A stretch of DNA of 64,000 nt from Voacanga thouarsii (taxonomy: Eukaryota > Streptophyta > Magnoliopsida > Gentianales > Apocynaceae), in contig JANUWF010002061.1 of assembly GCA_026120185.1 (NCBI GenBank), positions 3,038,001-3,102,000 of the forward strand. The letters run 5' to 3'. Below, piece by piece: positions 47,878-61,500 of this stretch. Made by a program: the position numbers and the translations under genes. The notes below the pieces were generated by a model. That model saw only the letters and a list, made by a program, of their open reading frames with translations, did no database searches and was not told the origin of the DNA. Position 1 is the first letter of the stretch. Each line of letters opens with the position of its first letter.

Positions 47878-49289
47878 GGTTTACATGAGCAACATTTGCT
47901 TTTATGCAATTTTGGACTCAAATAAATTTCATATTCAGCTTGGAAACCTTCCTGGATGTTTAAAACACGAATTTTGTGAATTTAGTCATTTTCGGATTAA
48001 ATATTTGGGATTTCTGAAAAATGATAAATTTTGGAATCAGGTATTTGGAGAATAATCCAAATATCCTTATTGGAATATTTTATGAAAACTCTTGGAACTC
48101 GGGTATTCGGTAAATGACCGAAATATCCTTATTGAAACTTTTGCGAATATTTTTCAAATCGGGTAAGGGTAAAATGACCCGGATACCCTCAAAAAGTCTT
48201 TTGGAATCTGGCATGGGTGAAATGATCCGAATACCCTTGGAAAAATGACTTTTGTGATCAAGTACGGGCCCAGAAAATAAGAAATGTTTTGATTTGGAAA
48301 TCCTGCGGGATCAGATGGCCTTCTGGCCTGATCAGTCAGATGGGGTTGGTATTGTTGCGTTGAGTACTCAACAGAGACTTTGATCTTTGTACTAGCCCAT
48401 GTTAGAGATAGACGACCCCAAGTAACCTAATCAGTTATGGGGATTGTCTTACTCCAAACAGGGCGACAGGACATTGTGACGAGTCGTCCCTGGCTAGCCG
48501 TTGTGAGCCCGGCAATTACCTGTTGATTATGATTGGTGGGTTGTTCATATGAGACCGAGTGGGGACACTCGATATGTTCAACCCTTTGCCACCTCGATGG
48601 TGATTGACGTCAGGATTGGGATCCCTGGCTTATGGTGGCAAGTAAAAGATCCCTAAGTGCACGGTGGGGTACATTGATACGCTGCTCACCCTTCCGGCAT
48701 GACACGGGTGACGTGCTGTAAGGCGCAGTCCCTGGCATAAGAGACCGTGTAGCTGAAGGCGAAATTCTTTGAACTTTGCACGTGGGTCGCACTTCTAGAT
48801 GGGGAAGAACCCGTATTTATTGAATTAGGGGCCGTGTGTTTGAAAATTACTATTTTTCGAACGTATATGATAAAATGACCTAAATTTATCAATCATTGCT
48901 ATTTTCCGTGTTATATAATTTACTTCAGCAAAGATTTTGAAAATCGACTCTCTTTTAAGGGAAACACTGACACACACACGGGACTCATTGGGTGATTTTT
49001 CACTCACACGTGTCTTTTATCTTACTTTTTTGTAGGATCCGGAATTGGAAGAACCTGCGGATAGAGGATGATACCACAGTACAGCAGAATAGGTCCGGAT
49101 GTCTCCCCTTTTGACCTTATATACTCTGTTGATTATTCGTTATAAAGACCTCTTGTTTGGGTATCTGGACGGGGCAACACCCAATATTAGTATGCTTCCA
49201 CTATTACCTTTAGTAGGGGTGTTACATTTTAAATTCGATAATTATATCAGATAAACTAGTCTAGATGACATATATTCCAACACATTAAT

Positions 49290-51347
49290 GTTGTGAATTC
49301 TATCTACTTTCAACGGATGTTTGATGCTGCATGTGCTATAGGGCCAAGATTTAAAGTTCCATCTTATTATCAATTGCGAGTTTCTTTATTGAATGATGCA
49401 AAAAAAGAAGTGCAGTTATTTGTTAATTCTATAAAAAAGGAGTGGAAAAAATTTAGTTGCACTATAATGGGTGATGGTTGGACTGATAATAGATAAATGA
49501 CATTAATTAAGTTTTTGGTTTACTGTCTTTGTGGAACTATTTTCTTGAAATCTGTTGATGCCTATGATGTTGTGAAAAATGCACAAACTTTGTTTAAGTT
49601 ATATAAAGAAGTTATTGAATGGGTTGGTCTAGCTAATGTTGTTCATATGGTAATTGACAATGGGGCAAATTATGTGGCTACTGAAAATTTGGTTAATAAT
49701 GCTTATCCATCAATAAGTTGGTCTCCATGTGCAGCTCATTGCTTGAATCTAGTGTTGCAGGATATTAGTAAATTGAGTCATATACAAATTCTTGCTGAGA
49801 ATGCTTCTACAATTACCAAATTTGTATATAATCATAGTTTTTGGTTGAGTTGGTTGAGAAAAATAAAATATTAGACTGAAATCATTCGTCCGGGTGCTAT
49901 TAGGTTTGCTACCACTTTCATTACTCTTAATAATGTCTATCAACATATGCATGACTTGAGGGCTTTGGTGACTTGTAAGGAATTTTGTGATTCTAAACTT
50001 TATAGAGAAAATAAAACAAAAGAAGTAGTTGCAATCATTCTGGATAACAAGTTTTGGAATGATTGCCATATCATTGTTAAAGTAGTAGAGCCTTTGATGC
50101 GTTTGTTGTATATTATGGATGGTGATAAAAAGCCATCTTTAGGTTATGTTTTTGATGGCATGCATAGGGCATGTAAGGCAATCAAAATGCTATTCAATCA
50201 AAGGAAAAGGTATTACAAGGTGTATACTGATATCATTAAAAGAAGATGGGATATGCATTTGAAGAAAAGTATACATGCTGCTGCATATTGGTTGAACCCT
50301 ACCTTTCAATATGACCGAGAAAGCTTTTGTGATAAACCTTATGTCGTGGATGATTTTATTGAGGTTGTTACTAAAAAGATCAAGAAGTGTTGGAGTAAAA
50401 TACTACAAGAGAGTATTTCATTCAGAGACTAATTAAGTAGTTTTGGTTCTGATGCTGCAAAAGAGACACACAAAAATTTTTCACCTGGTAATATTATTTC
50501 TTTTACTTTTATTTTTTATGTTAGTTATTAAATTGTTATTATATCATTTATTTCATTATTGTTAATTTTATTTCTTTTTAATAGATGAGTGGTGGAAAAT
50601 ATTTGATTATGGAGTACCAAATTTAAGGAAGTTCTGAAGTTGGCAATTCGTATTTTAGGGCAAATAAGTAGTTCATCTGGATGTGAAAGAAATTGGAATG
50701 TGTTTGAAAGGATACATACTAAAAAGAGAAATAGATTGGAACATTAAAAAGTTAGTGATCTTGTCTTTGTTCATTACAACTTGAAATTGAAAAATAGGTA
50801 AATTTCTTTTTTGAAAATATTGATTATTTTTTTGAATATTTGTTTGATACAAGTATAACATATACCTTTTGATTTGATAATAGGTTGTTGTCTAAGGAGA
50901 AGAGTTTTGATCCAATTGATTATGAAAATATAGATACTACTGACTATTGGATTCTTGATGATGGAAGGATAAGCCGTCAAGTAACTTGTTGAAGAAGTAG
51001 AGCAAATATTGTATGAAGAGTTTGAGGAACCAAGGTTACAAAGGCAATGTCGCCGTGGAAGAGAAGGTTAATCTTTCTTTTATTTATTTTTTAATATTGA
51101 TCAAAATTGCTTATAATATACTAGTATTATATTTTTTACTCTTATATATCTACTTAAATTGTTTGTAGATGACAATGATGGTGATGATTTTGTGGTGGAA
51201 GATATTGGTGATGACATTGATCTTTCAAGAATGGATCAATTTGCATTTGAGTCACAATTATTTGATATTGACGTTGGAGTTGCAAACACAAGTGGGGCAT
51301 CCAACAACAAGGATTTTGATCATGAAAGTTGGCCTAGAGGAATTTGA
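49290..51347 (+). pseudogene. hAT-type transposase gene (DUF659 plus dimerisation domain), decayed
   Basis: The DUF659-type N-terminal half is at 49293-49874 (IMGDGWTDNR, KSVDAYDVVKNA, VVHMVIDNGANYVA, SWSPCAAHCLNLVLQDI). The middle is at 49875-50432 (EIIRPGAIRFATTF and AAYWLNPTFQYD). A dimerisation-like end follows (SSGCERNWNVFERIHTKKRNRL near 50675-50745), then an acidic tail to 51347. In-frame stops interrupt at 49494 and about 49872, with more near 50430 and 50745. Introns appear to be present near 50490-50585, 50800-50880 and 51070-51168. No terminal inverted repeats were identified. The family match is clear, and the gene is dead. Confidence 0.82.
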
Positions 51348-51359
51348 GGATTTGTATAT

Positions 51360-52065
51360 TTAGGTAATAATTTAATATGGATTTGAAATTGTGCGTTTGT
51401 AATAAATTAAGAATGACTACTTTTAATTTTATTGCATATTAGATTGTTAGTTATAAATTAAGAATGACTATTTTTAATCATGTATTTAAAGGTTTATATC
51501 TTTATGCACTTAAATTACACTATGTTATTGATCAATTTTATTTTTAAAATAATTATATTTTTAATTTTTAAAAAATAATATTACCAATTCAATTATAGTC
51601 AAATTACTGTTAAACCATTAAATCGTAAATTAGTAAATTTTTCAATTTGATAATCGGTCCAGTTCTGAAAATATTATTAAATATGGCAACTAAAAAGACT
51701 TAAAAATTTAAATATAAAATATAAAGACCAATTATAATAGTAAAAAAAATTTAAGAACTAAATATAGAATTAAGTCAATTTATATTTTTTATTTTTTGCA
51801 TATATTTAAAAAAACTCATCTATGTGTGTCTACTACACAAGTTAGTGAAATATTTTTCGTAAAAAAAATTAAAGCTCAAATTTTCTAATTTGATGATAAA
51901 TTAGCTCATTTCATCATGTCTTGCAACAGATATACAAAGTAGATCACGAAGAAAAACAACACAAAAATAATAATAAGGCATCTACATTGCATACTATCGC
52001 ATCAACGGAAGAAACAAATATACAGTACTACAGTACCCTTCGTAGATTATTTGGCGAAATGTAAA
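51360..52065. other. AT-rich spacer and IQD 3' region
   Basis: AT-rich sequence without recognised gene. About 51890-52065 is probably the 3' UTR of the IQD gene. Confidence 0.45.
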
Positions 52066-54782
52066 TCAAACAAAATTATGTCTAGAGCCATGGCTTCCCA
52101 CAGGTAAGGCTGCCTTGTCCTCGCTGCTTGAGTCTGGACTATATCCGCCAACCCACTTGGGCTGCAACCTGTTAGCAAACCCCTTTGGGTTCGGGCTTCT
52201 TGGGGCCTGATAAGTGGCTACTGTTCTCCCACCAGAACTTGACGAGTCATAGGCCATCCCAGCTGTGGCTCCTCTCTTAGAAGAGGGGCTACGATGCTTG
52301 AGTAGATCTTGACTTCTTACCTTTGCTTTTGCAGATTGGGTTGGGGCCATGTAGCTGGGTACATATGGGCACGATTGATGTCTGCTTGTATATGGGCTTG
52401 CTTCAGCTAGGGGGTCTCCATCGCCAGCGGAATAGTTACGGTTTTGCTGGATGTTTTCTGAGCCTAATGGTGTGGCAAAATCCATTTCAACCGTCTTCTC
52501 AGACATGTCATCTGTGGAGGTAATTGTCACGTAGGAGGTCTCTCGTGGCATCATCAAGTGTCGGGCATGGTAGGGCTGTGATGCCATCCATTGCTCCAGC
52601 CAATTCCATCCCCAGCGCGGTTTGTCATTCTCATTGCCATACGAGGCCTCATTATCATCATTTGAATCGGAATGTAACAGTTTAGCATGTTCTTCTTGTT
52701 GTCGCTGTTATTTGTCAATAAATTTAGTTTTAAAATATCACTTAAAGTATAATTATTAACTTGCTTTTTAAGAATTTGAACAACTAATCACCAACCTGGT
52801 AGGCAAAAGCATACGCAAGGGCCCTTTCCCTCTTTATTTCAGCATCATGTTTCCTCATGGAATTCTCCTTAATTTTGTCCATGCTCATGCTTCTGCTATC
52901 CCAACTTCCCATTTCAGTTTTCTTTCTTGAGCTCCTCTGTTTCTGCGCTTCTTCGTCTAGTCTCATCAGTTTTTCTTCTTCTTCCATTCTGTTCTGAAGC
53001 TTGTCATGGGCTAACTGTAGTCTTCGTGCGCGTACTCTTGCCTGTACACGGACTAGTGCTTGCATGCATCTCATTGTCATCTGAGCTTGCTTGCGCACAT
53101 TGTGACCCCTTACTAATGCTTGTAGCCTCACTAGCCCCTTAAGAGCACGCAAAGCACGTCTTGCCTACAAAATACCAATGGAAGATTTAATGGGATGAAT
53201 GTCATTTTTAAAAGATAGAAAAGAAACTACTCAAAATATATGTCATTTATCGTATCCCAGAAATTTGCAGACACATATGCTTTCAAAACCATGAAACAAA
53301 AATTATTCCCAATAACTGATCATTAAGTGCTGCTGCAAAAACTAAGAATAATCACTAATCTCATACTAGTATTTACTACCAACGTGCTATGCCTAACATC
53401 TGTCCAAGGTACCATTGCCATCTCTTCTTGGACAGTCATGTCCAATTTCAATATGCTCTGCTGTTTTTTCCAATTATTTATTTTTAAAAAATCAATTTAC
53501 TGGAGCAATGTCACCTTGCACTTGCAGTACGGAAGGACCATAGTATTTTACCAAATATCCCCTGTAATGTGATTGTATAAGTAAAGCAGCCCTATCTTCC
53601 TTAGATTGGCGTCCATAACCAGCCAATCTGACCACCTTTGCAGCCGCTTGAGCAGCTGCAACTGCAGCTTCAGCTGCTGCTGCAGTTGCCACTGCAACAG
53701 CTATGGCATGATTGGGATCTTCAGCAGTAGGAGATGATTCGTAACTTTCATCAACTGTCACATCTGGGGAGCTCTCTGCAGGAAAATGTTCAAGTGACAC
53801 AACTTCCGGTGCTTCATGTGGCCATTTGTCTACATTTTCCTTCTGAAAATTGAAGCAATTTTTTACCATTAGCACTTATGCCTATGATCTAATTAATCAG
53901 TTAAAGAAGCCCAAGAACCAGTTTTCTTTTACCAGACAATTGTCCAGTCAAACATTACATTAATTCCAGAAATGTGTGAAATGTAACATAGCCACAGCAC
54001 ATGATATAATTGGGGCTGATGTGATAGCATAGTTGGAGGGATAGCAATATGTCATGAAGTTCGCTTACTTTTCTTTTTGGGCCATGTTAGAGGGGACCAT
54101 ATGATCCGAATTGGGTTAATAAGGTTCAGCAGGAAAAGAAACCCACCGATCAACTGCTGGCTTAGAGATGAATAGTTACATCTTAGATGGATCCACAAAT
54201 GATTAAAGACATTTGCAAGGCAAATGTGTTTAGAGTACGAAACTTTTGCTAAAATTCTCTAGATCAGATAACAACAATAATAGTAATTCGTTAATAATAA
54301 TCATTCTCATCATTAATCAGACTCATTACCCATGATTTTCCTGGAAGTTGTAAACATTTATTACACGCAGATGTACAGAACATTCGCATTTTTGGTGCAA
54401 CCAAAGAAAAATCATAGACATTGATATTTGCACTTTCAGTGTCTGTCATCCTAATTCTAGCATGCTTGTTAGATTCTCTGACAAGAGTAGAGCAAAATTA
54501 CAAAGTAAGCAACAAAGTTAATGGCGTGTCCCTAATGATTACTTAAAAATGGATCAAACAGAGAATGAGCAGTATCGGACTAGAGAGTAGAGAGTAGCGA
54601 TCGCTGCCGCCTCTTCATTTACACTCCTGATATAATCAGTGTGTAATGATCAAATGATTGCCGCAGAAGGAATCTTATCTGAAGCGTTAACTAACCTTCT
54701 TTTCCGGCGAGTTGGATTCCTTGGAGTTCTGTTTGAAGACCTTCTTCACCGTCGAAAACCAGCTGTTTCCCCTCTTCCCCAT
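52066..54782 (-). CDS. IQ-domain (IQD) calmodulin-binding protein
   Basis: Plant-specific IQD protein, a calmodulin-binding scaffold associated with microtubules, membranes or nucleus in this family. Four coding exons: 54782-54696, 53842-53552, 53164-52796 and 52704-52066, all GT-AG, phase 0 throughout, 461 residues. The N-terminus is [17 protein letters not shown], typical of the family. An Ala-rich helix (about residues 75-105) precedes the first IQ motif ([11 protein letters not shown], near 118), which is split by an intron at the position usual for IQD genes. The IQ67 region continues with [18 protein letters not shown] and [15 protein letters not shown]. Near the C-terminus are [14 protein letters not shown] and the conserved [15 protein letters not shown] block. 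The exact member is not assigned. Confidence 0.92.
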
Positions 54783-56430
54783 TTGCAGCCCAAAAACTTA
54801 CGATCTTCACAGCAGAAATTAGATTAACTATAAAACAATCACGTTGATAACAAATGCTAAAACAATTCAACCTCTGTGCATCTGTCCTTCCTCTTCTATA
54901 TGACCCCAACCAGTTCAAATCACATGATCAGAATATTCAAAAGCTGTTAAACACAGAAAATAAGGAATCGAACCTGATGAAGAGAATCAATCAGTATGAT
55001 GTTTCAGAAATTTCCTAATTTTTCATTCGTTCCTCAACAGCAAAGGCAATGCACTGCATGAAAGAACTGAGGATGTGGAGCAGGAAGAGAACTGTATTTG
55101 GCTGATGATCAGAGAGTTAGAGAGAGGAGCAGTTAGGAGAACAGAGGCACGCAGTAAGTAAGAAGCAACTGGACACCCGCGCATTCGCCGTTGGTATTTA
55201 TCACTCTCACGGGTGAGGCCTTGTATTGCGTACGCCATACGGTTGGCTACCGCCAATAAGACCGTGACATGTAATCAATTCCCCGGTTTGCAGGGGTCCT
55301 TCTTCCCTGCATTTTAGAATTGTCATACACTCCATTGGTAACGGATCCCTAATGGCCAGTAACCGTTTTCTGTTTTGGCCTTGATTTAGGCTTTTTTTTT
55401 TTGCCTTTTTTTTAAACCTAATCTCTTCTGAGGGTGAAATAAAAAAGCATGCAACCTGAGTAATTAGCCCCAAAAAGCAAAAATTATATATAAGTAATAA
55501 CTCAATTCATTAAGATCCTCTTTTATAATACGCCTAATTTATTCTATTCTATTGTTTTCTCTCCCGGCGCCTACGTGCGCTAGCACGCCCTTCCGTTTTT
55601 CATCTGATAGAGCGTGTTATCACTTACTTTACTTCTTCTATTCTTGAGCGACTCTGCCTATCGTTTGCTAGCCTTAAAGCATGCAGGTCTGCCTCGCTTG
55701 GCTTGCTTGGTTCGGGCTGTCTTTATTAAATAGCTTACTTTAGAATCAAAACTCTAATTAATGAGCTTCATAGTATCCCTTCTTACCCATTCAGAAAGCT
55801 ATCTCAGTGCTATGAGGAAGGTGCCCTTTACACGTTCAATGGTAGTTATAAAATTCTCCTTCTCTAATAGATGTAACCGCTTCAGTCGAATCCTCTTATA
55901 CGGCTACGCTCATCTGCACCTTTAAAACTATTGAAATGGACTTGATTTAAATTATTCTGACTTTTTTAATATGTTAAAATATGACTCCTTAATCTAACAA
56001 AAAGAATTACTATTGTTATTTTAAATCAATTTCTTCTTTTTTTATAATTTTTTTGAGTTGACATAGATGGTTAGTGTTAAAATTTTTATACTAATATTCT
56101 GAGTTTAGAGAAATTTCTTATATAGATTAACACTTTTAGAGAGTTATACTGTATAATTTGTATTGTATATAGTATAATCTTTCAAATCTATTGATTTACG
56201 TGAACCAAATTCATATTAAAATTTCGACTAAGTTCAAATCTCTCTTGAGATATGAATCTGAGTCATATGTATACCTTTAAGTAGCAATTGCGAATTCTTT
56301 TTATAATAAAAGAAAATTGTAAAATATTAATAATATGTATATATTAATTGCAGTCTCTCAAAATATTTTAAAATCTTTTAAAAAATTTTTATCATTTTAT
56401 ATTCGGCCATCTCAATTTTTTTTAAAAAAT
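54783..56430. other. IQD upstream region and gene-free spacer
   Basis: 54783 to about 55200 is likely the IQD 5' UTR and promoter. The rest contains no recognised gene. A poly-T tract lies at about 55391-55412, and the sequence grows more AT-rich to the right. Confidence 0.4.
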
Positions 56431-57530
56431 ATAATATTATTTTCTTAATATATCTTGTTCTTTTAATACAAAATTTCTGATTTCTTTCCCGAATTCAAGT
56501 ATACAAGCTGTGGTAAGAGATTCACAAATACGAGCATTAAAAGCCCGGATAGCATTTATAATTGAAATAGCAAGTCAAGAAATGAAATCTTAATACTCCC
56601 TCCGTCCCATAATATAAATCGTTTGACTTAATTTTATATATATTAAGATTCTTAAAAATAATGTGACTTTATATCTTGTTCTTTCAATACAAAATTTCCG
56701 ATTTCTTTCCCGAATTCAAGTATACAAGCTATGGTAAGAGATTCACAAACACGAGCATTAAAAGCCCGGATAGCATTTATAATTGAAATAGCAAGTCAAG
56801 AAATGAAATCTTAATACTCCCTCCGTCCCATAATATAAATCGTTTGACTTAATTTTATATATATTAAGATTCTTAAAAATAATGTGACTTTATATCTTAT
56901 TCTTTCAATACAAAATTTCCGATTTCTTTCCCGAATTCAAGTATACAAGCTATGGTAAGAGATTCACAAACACGAGCATTAAAAGCCCGGATAGCATTTA
57001 TAATTGAAATAGCAAGTCAATAAATGAAATCTTAATACTCCCTCCGTCCCAAAAAATATAATATTATTTTCTTAATATATCTTGTTCTTTCAATACAAAA
57101 TTTCCGATTTCTTTCCCGAATTCAAGTATACAAGCTGTGGTAAGAGATTCACAAATACGAACATTAAAAGCCCGGATAGCATTTATAATTGAAATAGCAA
57201 GTCAAGAAATGAAATCTTAATACTCTCTCCGTCCCATAATATAAATCGTTTGACTTAATTTTATATATATTAAGATTCTTAAAAATAATGTGACTTTATA
57301 TCTTATTCTTTCAATACAAAATTTCCGATTTCTTTCCCGAATTCAAGTATACAAGCTATGGTAAGAGATTCACAAACACGAGCATTAAAAGCCCGGATAG
57401 CATTTATAATTGAAATAGCAAGTCAATAAATGAAATCTTAATACTCCCTCCGTCCCATAATATAAATCGTTTGACTTAATTTTATATATATTAATATTCT
57501 TAAAAATAATGTGACTTTATATTTTGTCTT
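56430..57530. repeat. 221-bp tandem array, five copies
   Basis: Copies of one unit start at about 56454, 56675, 56896, 57081 and 57302, judged by a CTTGTTCTTT/CTTATTCTTT block. Spacings are 221, 221, 185 and 221 bp. Each unit contains CTCCCTCCGTCCCATAATAT, a Stowaway-like MITE end, and CCCGAATTCAAGTATACAAG. The short spacing before copy 4, and an AAAAAATATAATATTATTTT flank shared by copies 1 and 4, show that a multi-unit block was duplicated. Confidence 0.85.
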
Positions 57531-57819
57531 TCTAAAATACCTTTATTTAAATATTTTAAAAATAAAAGAAGAGAGGAAAGAAAAAGGGAGGGAAAAAGAA
57601 CAATAACTAAAAATAAAAATGTAAAAATAACTTTAAAACTTTTGAAAAGTCTCCAACAACTTATAATTTGGAATAATAAAAATAATCTCTAACAACTTAT
57701 ATTATGGAATAGAAGATACTTTAGAGGCATAAGAGTTGTGGCTTTGTCATTTATTGGAGGATATAATTGAGAAATTTGTGGTGTGACAAAAAAGGAGAAA
57801 CTATACCCTTCTTTTTTCC

Positions 57820-57870
57820 GGGGGGGCGGCGGGGGCTGTGGGGGGTCGGGGTTGGGTAGTGGGGGTTTGG
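57820..57870 (+). repeat. G-rich tract
   Basis: Seven or more runs of three to eight G within 51 bases, isolated in AT-rich DNA. It can in principle form a G-quadruplex. Function unknown. Confidence 0.6.
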
Positions 57871-60360
57871 ACAGTGCTATTATTGGCTGTGCAATGCAGA
57901 GTGCGTCCGAACGGCGTTGGCCTGCTGCCAAATTTGTTGTTTAATCAACTTTCTGGGACCTGTACAATGAAGGCTGTGCAGAAGGCACACTGAAGCTTTT
58001 GTTGGGTTGCTGAGCTGTGAAGTTATTACGTTATTACTATTCTAACCTCCAAGCACGGTTGCGGAGTCTTAAAAGTGGTGATCAATGCCCCCTTGCGAAC
58101 CTCGGTAGACGGCACCCATTTACTTGCATTTAAAGAATTATCAAGCCGATGGATTTTGGAACAGGTAAAAATTCAGCGTTCTTACTACTGCACGGGTGGC
58201 ATGATCCATGTTTCTTTAAAAAATGACTTTTTTTTTTTTGGTAATATTTATACTCTATCTTTTATATTGTAAAAGAAGTAATACTTTTATTAATTAATAT
58301 CATGATATAAACGTGCTAAGTATTTGTGAATTAAATACTTATATAAATATCCTTTCATAAATCTGGTGTCGTAAAAGTTAGCATTAAAATTAAAAAAAAA
58401 TCAAATAATTTTCCATAAAATAATTTGAGAAATTTCAAATCTTGTTAAGGTTTGTACCTATTATTGTATTGCGAATGCAACAAATGTATTCGCCATGTGA
58501 ACCAGGGGACTCAATATATATATATATGTTTGGTGTTGTGGTTTTTTTTTTTTTTTTTGGCTAAAAAAAATTGATTAAATTTAAATTAAAAATTAAAATT
58601 CCTTTTATGAGAATTTAACTGTTGTAAAATGTTCTATCCGTTTAGAGGTTTACCGAGACTATAACCCAACTAAGTTACTATAATCTCGTTAATATAAGAA
58701 TATAAACTCTTAAATTTATCGAAATTTAATATTATATATTGATAATACTAAATTATAATATAAATTGACAAATTGTATGTATAATAAAATTTAGAATTTA
58801 GATATTAAATCTACGCAAAAGATAACATTTCACCGCACTTGAGCCATCGTGTTTTCGGAAGTTCGACTCACGGGAATTCTGCTCACCTCAACGCAGTGCC
58901 CATAGTCATGCAAACAAAGCATGAGCCATTACTAGGCCATGGATGTTGAAATATGTTATTCCTGCGTTATATGGTATTTGATTCAATGAGCATAAAGTCC
59001 CCTTTGGATGAAAATAATGACAGTAGTGTTGGATCTTTAGGCTCTTAAGTGGTTGGGCAAATTAAGGATCTAAGGTAGGATTTCCTTTCCAATGTGGTAC
59101 AGAAAACATGTATTGGTATCAAAATGTAGAGCCATCTTTACCTCAATTTGGTCATGATGTTGAAAGGCCATCCTTGTCTTCACTTATGTTTCAACTGAAA
59201 ATTTAAGCTAATTCTATAGAAATTTAGCAGCATTATCAGAGACGGAATTAAAAACTTTAGATCAGGGGAATAATGTTATAATTTTTAAAATATTTTTAAA
59301 ATGGCAAAATATAAAATTTTTTAAAAAATTAAAAACTTTTAAGATTAATTTTAAAAAGTTTAAAAATTTTTGGAGTTAAGCTCAAAAGATTGGGGCAACT
59401 GCTAATATCAATGTGTTGAGACCAAAACTTACCAAATTCTCATCATATTCCAGTTTTAGAGTGTCTATTGACTAGATTTTGCTTAATGGTTTTCTCATTT
59501 TTTGTGATGGAAAAGTAACGTGTGAATTACCTTTTCGAATAGACTTTCCTTTAGTTGGAAAGGTGAGAAGACTTGCAATATTCATTTGATTTAATGGATT
59601 AGTTTAAAAAATCCATCTCAAATATAAGGTAATTGAAAAATGGTTACGTGAATTATTAAAATTGAAAATTAATTATCTATATCACTTAATAATAATAAGC
59701 ATTTAGCAAAATAATAATAATAAGACTTACTAAAAATATTTGTAACCAAAAAATAAAAAATAATAATAATAAGCCATCTACCCCCTTAATTAATTATTAG
59801 TTTCCTCTTCTTTCCTCATTTTTCTTCTCCTTTCACCTCCTCCTTAAAGGTGAGCAGTGCCATTGGTTTTCGGTATGCAAACACCTTGACTCATTAGTTT
59901 GGTGTTTTTGGATTCTAACATCCATCTTTTAAATGACTTCGGGTACTTAAGTTGGTATTATATTCAATTTTATTAAATATAAATATAAATCTAAATTTTA
60001 TAAAAAATTATAGATTTTAATATCAATGTTGTGATCTACTTTGAATAAAAAATAAGCTATCAATATTTCATAATTAAAATTGATTTATTTTAAGTTTATT
60101 TTTAGTTTAGGGGGGAAAAAAAGGAAAGAAAGAATCGGTTTCCGAATACACCTAATTGGGGTGAAATTGGAGTTGCAGGGGAGTGCATCTAACCATTATA
60201 GTCAATGGAAAGTAGGCGTTGATCTGTGTCACCAAATCCATGGCAAAGAGTCCAGTGTAGCAAGTCCAGTCAAAGCCCAAAAGGCATGCAGGCAATAACT
60301 TGGGCTTCAACAAAAAGAAGCCTATTGACTAAGGAGTATATATATAAAACTGCAAAAGCT
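57871..60360. other. AT-rich gene-free region
   Basis: No exon or RNA gene recognised. It contains a short TA repeat and poly-T tract (58515-58560) and AT-rich, repeat-like stretches around 59220-59400. Confidence 0.4.
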
Positions 60361-61500
60361 TGCTAATGCGAAACGTGTCACTGTTACATATTGACGTTTG
60401 ATATTATTAATTTTAAGTGAAGAATTTAATAAAAAAATGTGAAGGTTTTTTTTTTAATAATAAAAGTAACTGCAAAAATGTATTGATATGACATATGGCA
60501 CTGTTACGTATTAACATATGATATTAAATTTAAATGAAAGATTTAAAAAAAAATGTAAAGTTTTTTTTTTAAATATAAAAATTATTTGAATTTAGATAGA
60601 TATACAGTATTGGTGAATTCTATAAGACTTATTTGAATATAAATTCATCTAAAATTAGATTCAATGAATTTAGATGAAAGTATTTGAACTCAAGAATATC
60701 TAAATTAGTTCCTTAGCCACTAAGTTTTAGAGAAATACCTCCCTTATTAAATAGATATAACGTGTGTTATTAATTCAAATACAACCTATCTTTTGCTTAG
60801 TGTTCTCGTTTCTTCAAGGACGTCGAGAACAAATCCATCAAGAATACACCAAAATCCTCATTGGACATGCAATGCAACATGTGGCACTGTTACGCATTGA
60901 CATTTAGCATTATTAAACTGATGCGACACACGACATTGTTACGTATTAACATTTGACATTATTAAATTTAAATGAAGGTTTTTTAATATAATTTTTTTAA
61001 TATAAGGATTATCTGAATTCAGATAGATATATCGTGTGAGTGAATTCCATAAGACACTTATTTGAATATAAATTCATCTAAAATTAGATTTAATTAATTT
61101 AGATGAAGGTATTTGAATTCAAGGTTATCTGAATTAGCTCCTTACCCGTTAAGCTTTAGAGAAATACCTCCCTTATTAAATAGATACAACATGTATTATT
61201 AATTCAAATACAACCTATTTCAGCTTACTGCTCTCGTTTCTTCTAGGACACCGAGAACAAATCCATCAAGAATACACCAAAAGCCTCACTGGACATGCAA
61301 TGCGACACGTGACACTGTTACGTATTAACGTTTGGCATTATTAAACTAATACGACACACGATATTGTTACGTATTGACATTTGGCATTATTAAATTTAAA
61401 TGAAGTTTTTTTTTAATATAAGGAATATATGAATTCAGATAGATATACTGTATGAGTGAATTCCATAAGACTCTTATTTGAATATAAATTCATTTGAATT
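60361..61500. repeat. About 430-bp imperfect tandem repeat, about 2.6 copies
   Basis: Blocks recur at near-constant spacing: TTTGAATATAAATTCATCTA at about 60634, 61064 and (partly) 61479; CGAGAACAAATCCATCAAGA at about 60825 and 61250; and GACACTGTTACGT-type blocks at about 60375, 60500, 60885, 60935, 61310 and 61360. Within each unit the ACTGTTACGTATTAACGTTTG-like block is itself doubled. No coding frame. Confidence 0.65.

Larger units (their letters stand above)
36596..49226 (+). mobile_element. Large solo LTR (about 3.8 kb), split by a nested gypsy element
   Basis: Outer parts 36596-39058 and 47883-49226 make about 3.8 kb when the nested element and its duplication are removed. The ends are TGTAACACCCC and GGGGTGTTACA, flanked by TTTTA on both sides (36591-36595 and 49227-49231). 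No second copy or internal gag-pol of its own is present, so a solo LTR left by recombination fits best. A TATA-like CTATATATAGG at about 37633 supports plus orientation. It contains a purine-rich stretch at 37690-37790 and short direct repeats of a CGGCTAAC-like motif near 38740-38800. Confidence 0.75.

Noticed and set aside
49290..51347. Domesticated hAT transposase gene
   Set aside because: Several in-frame stops and no intact long frame. It reads as a decayed transposon, not a preserved host gene.
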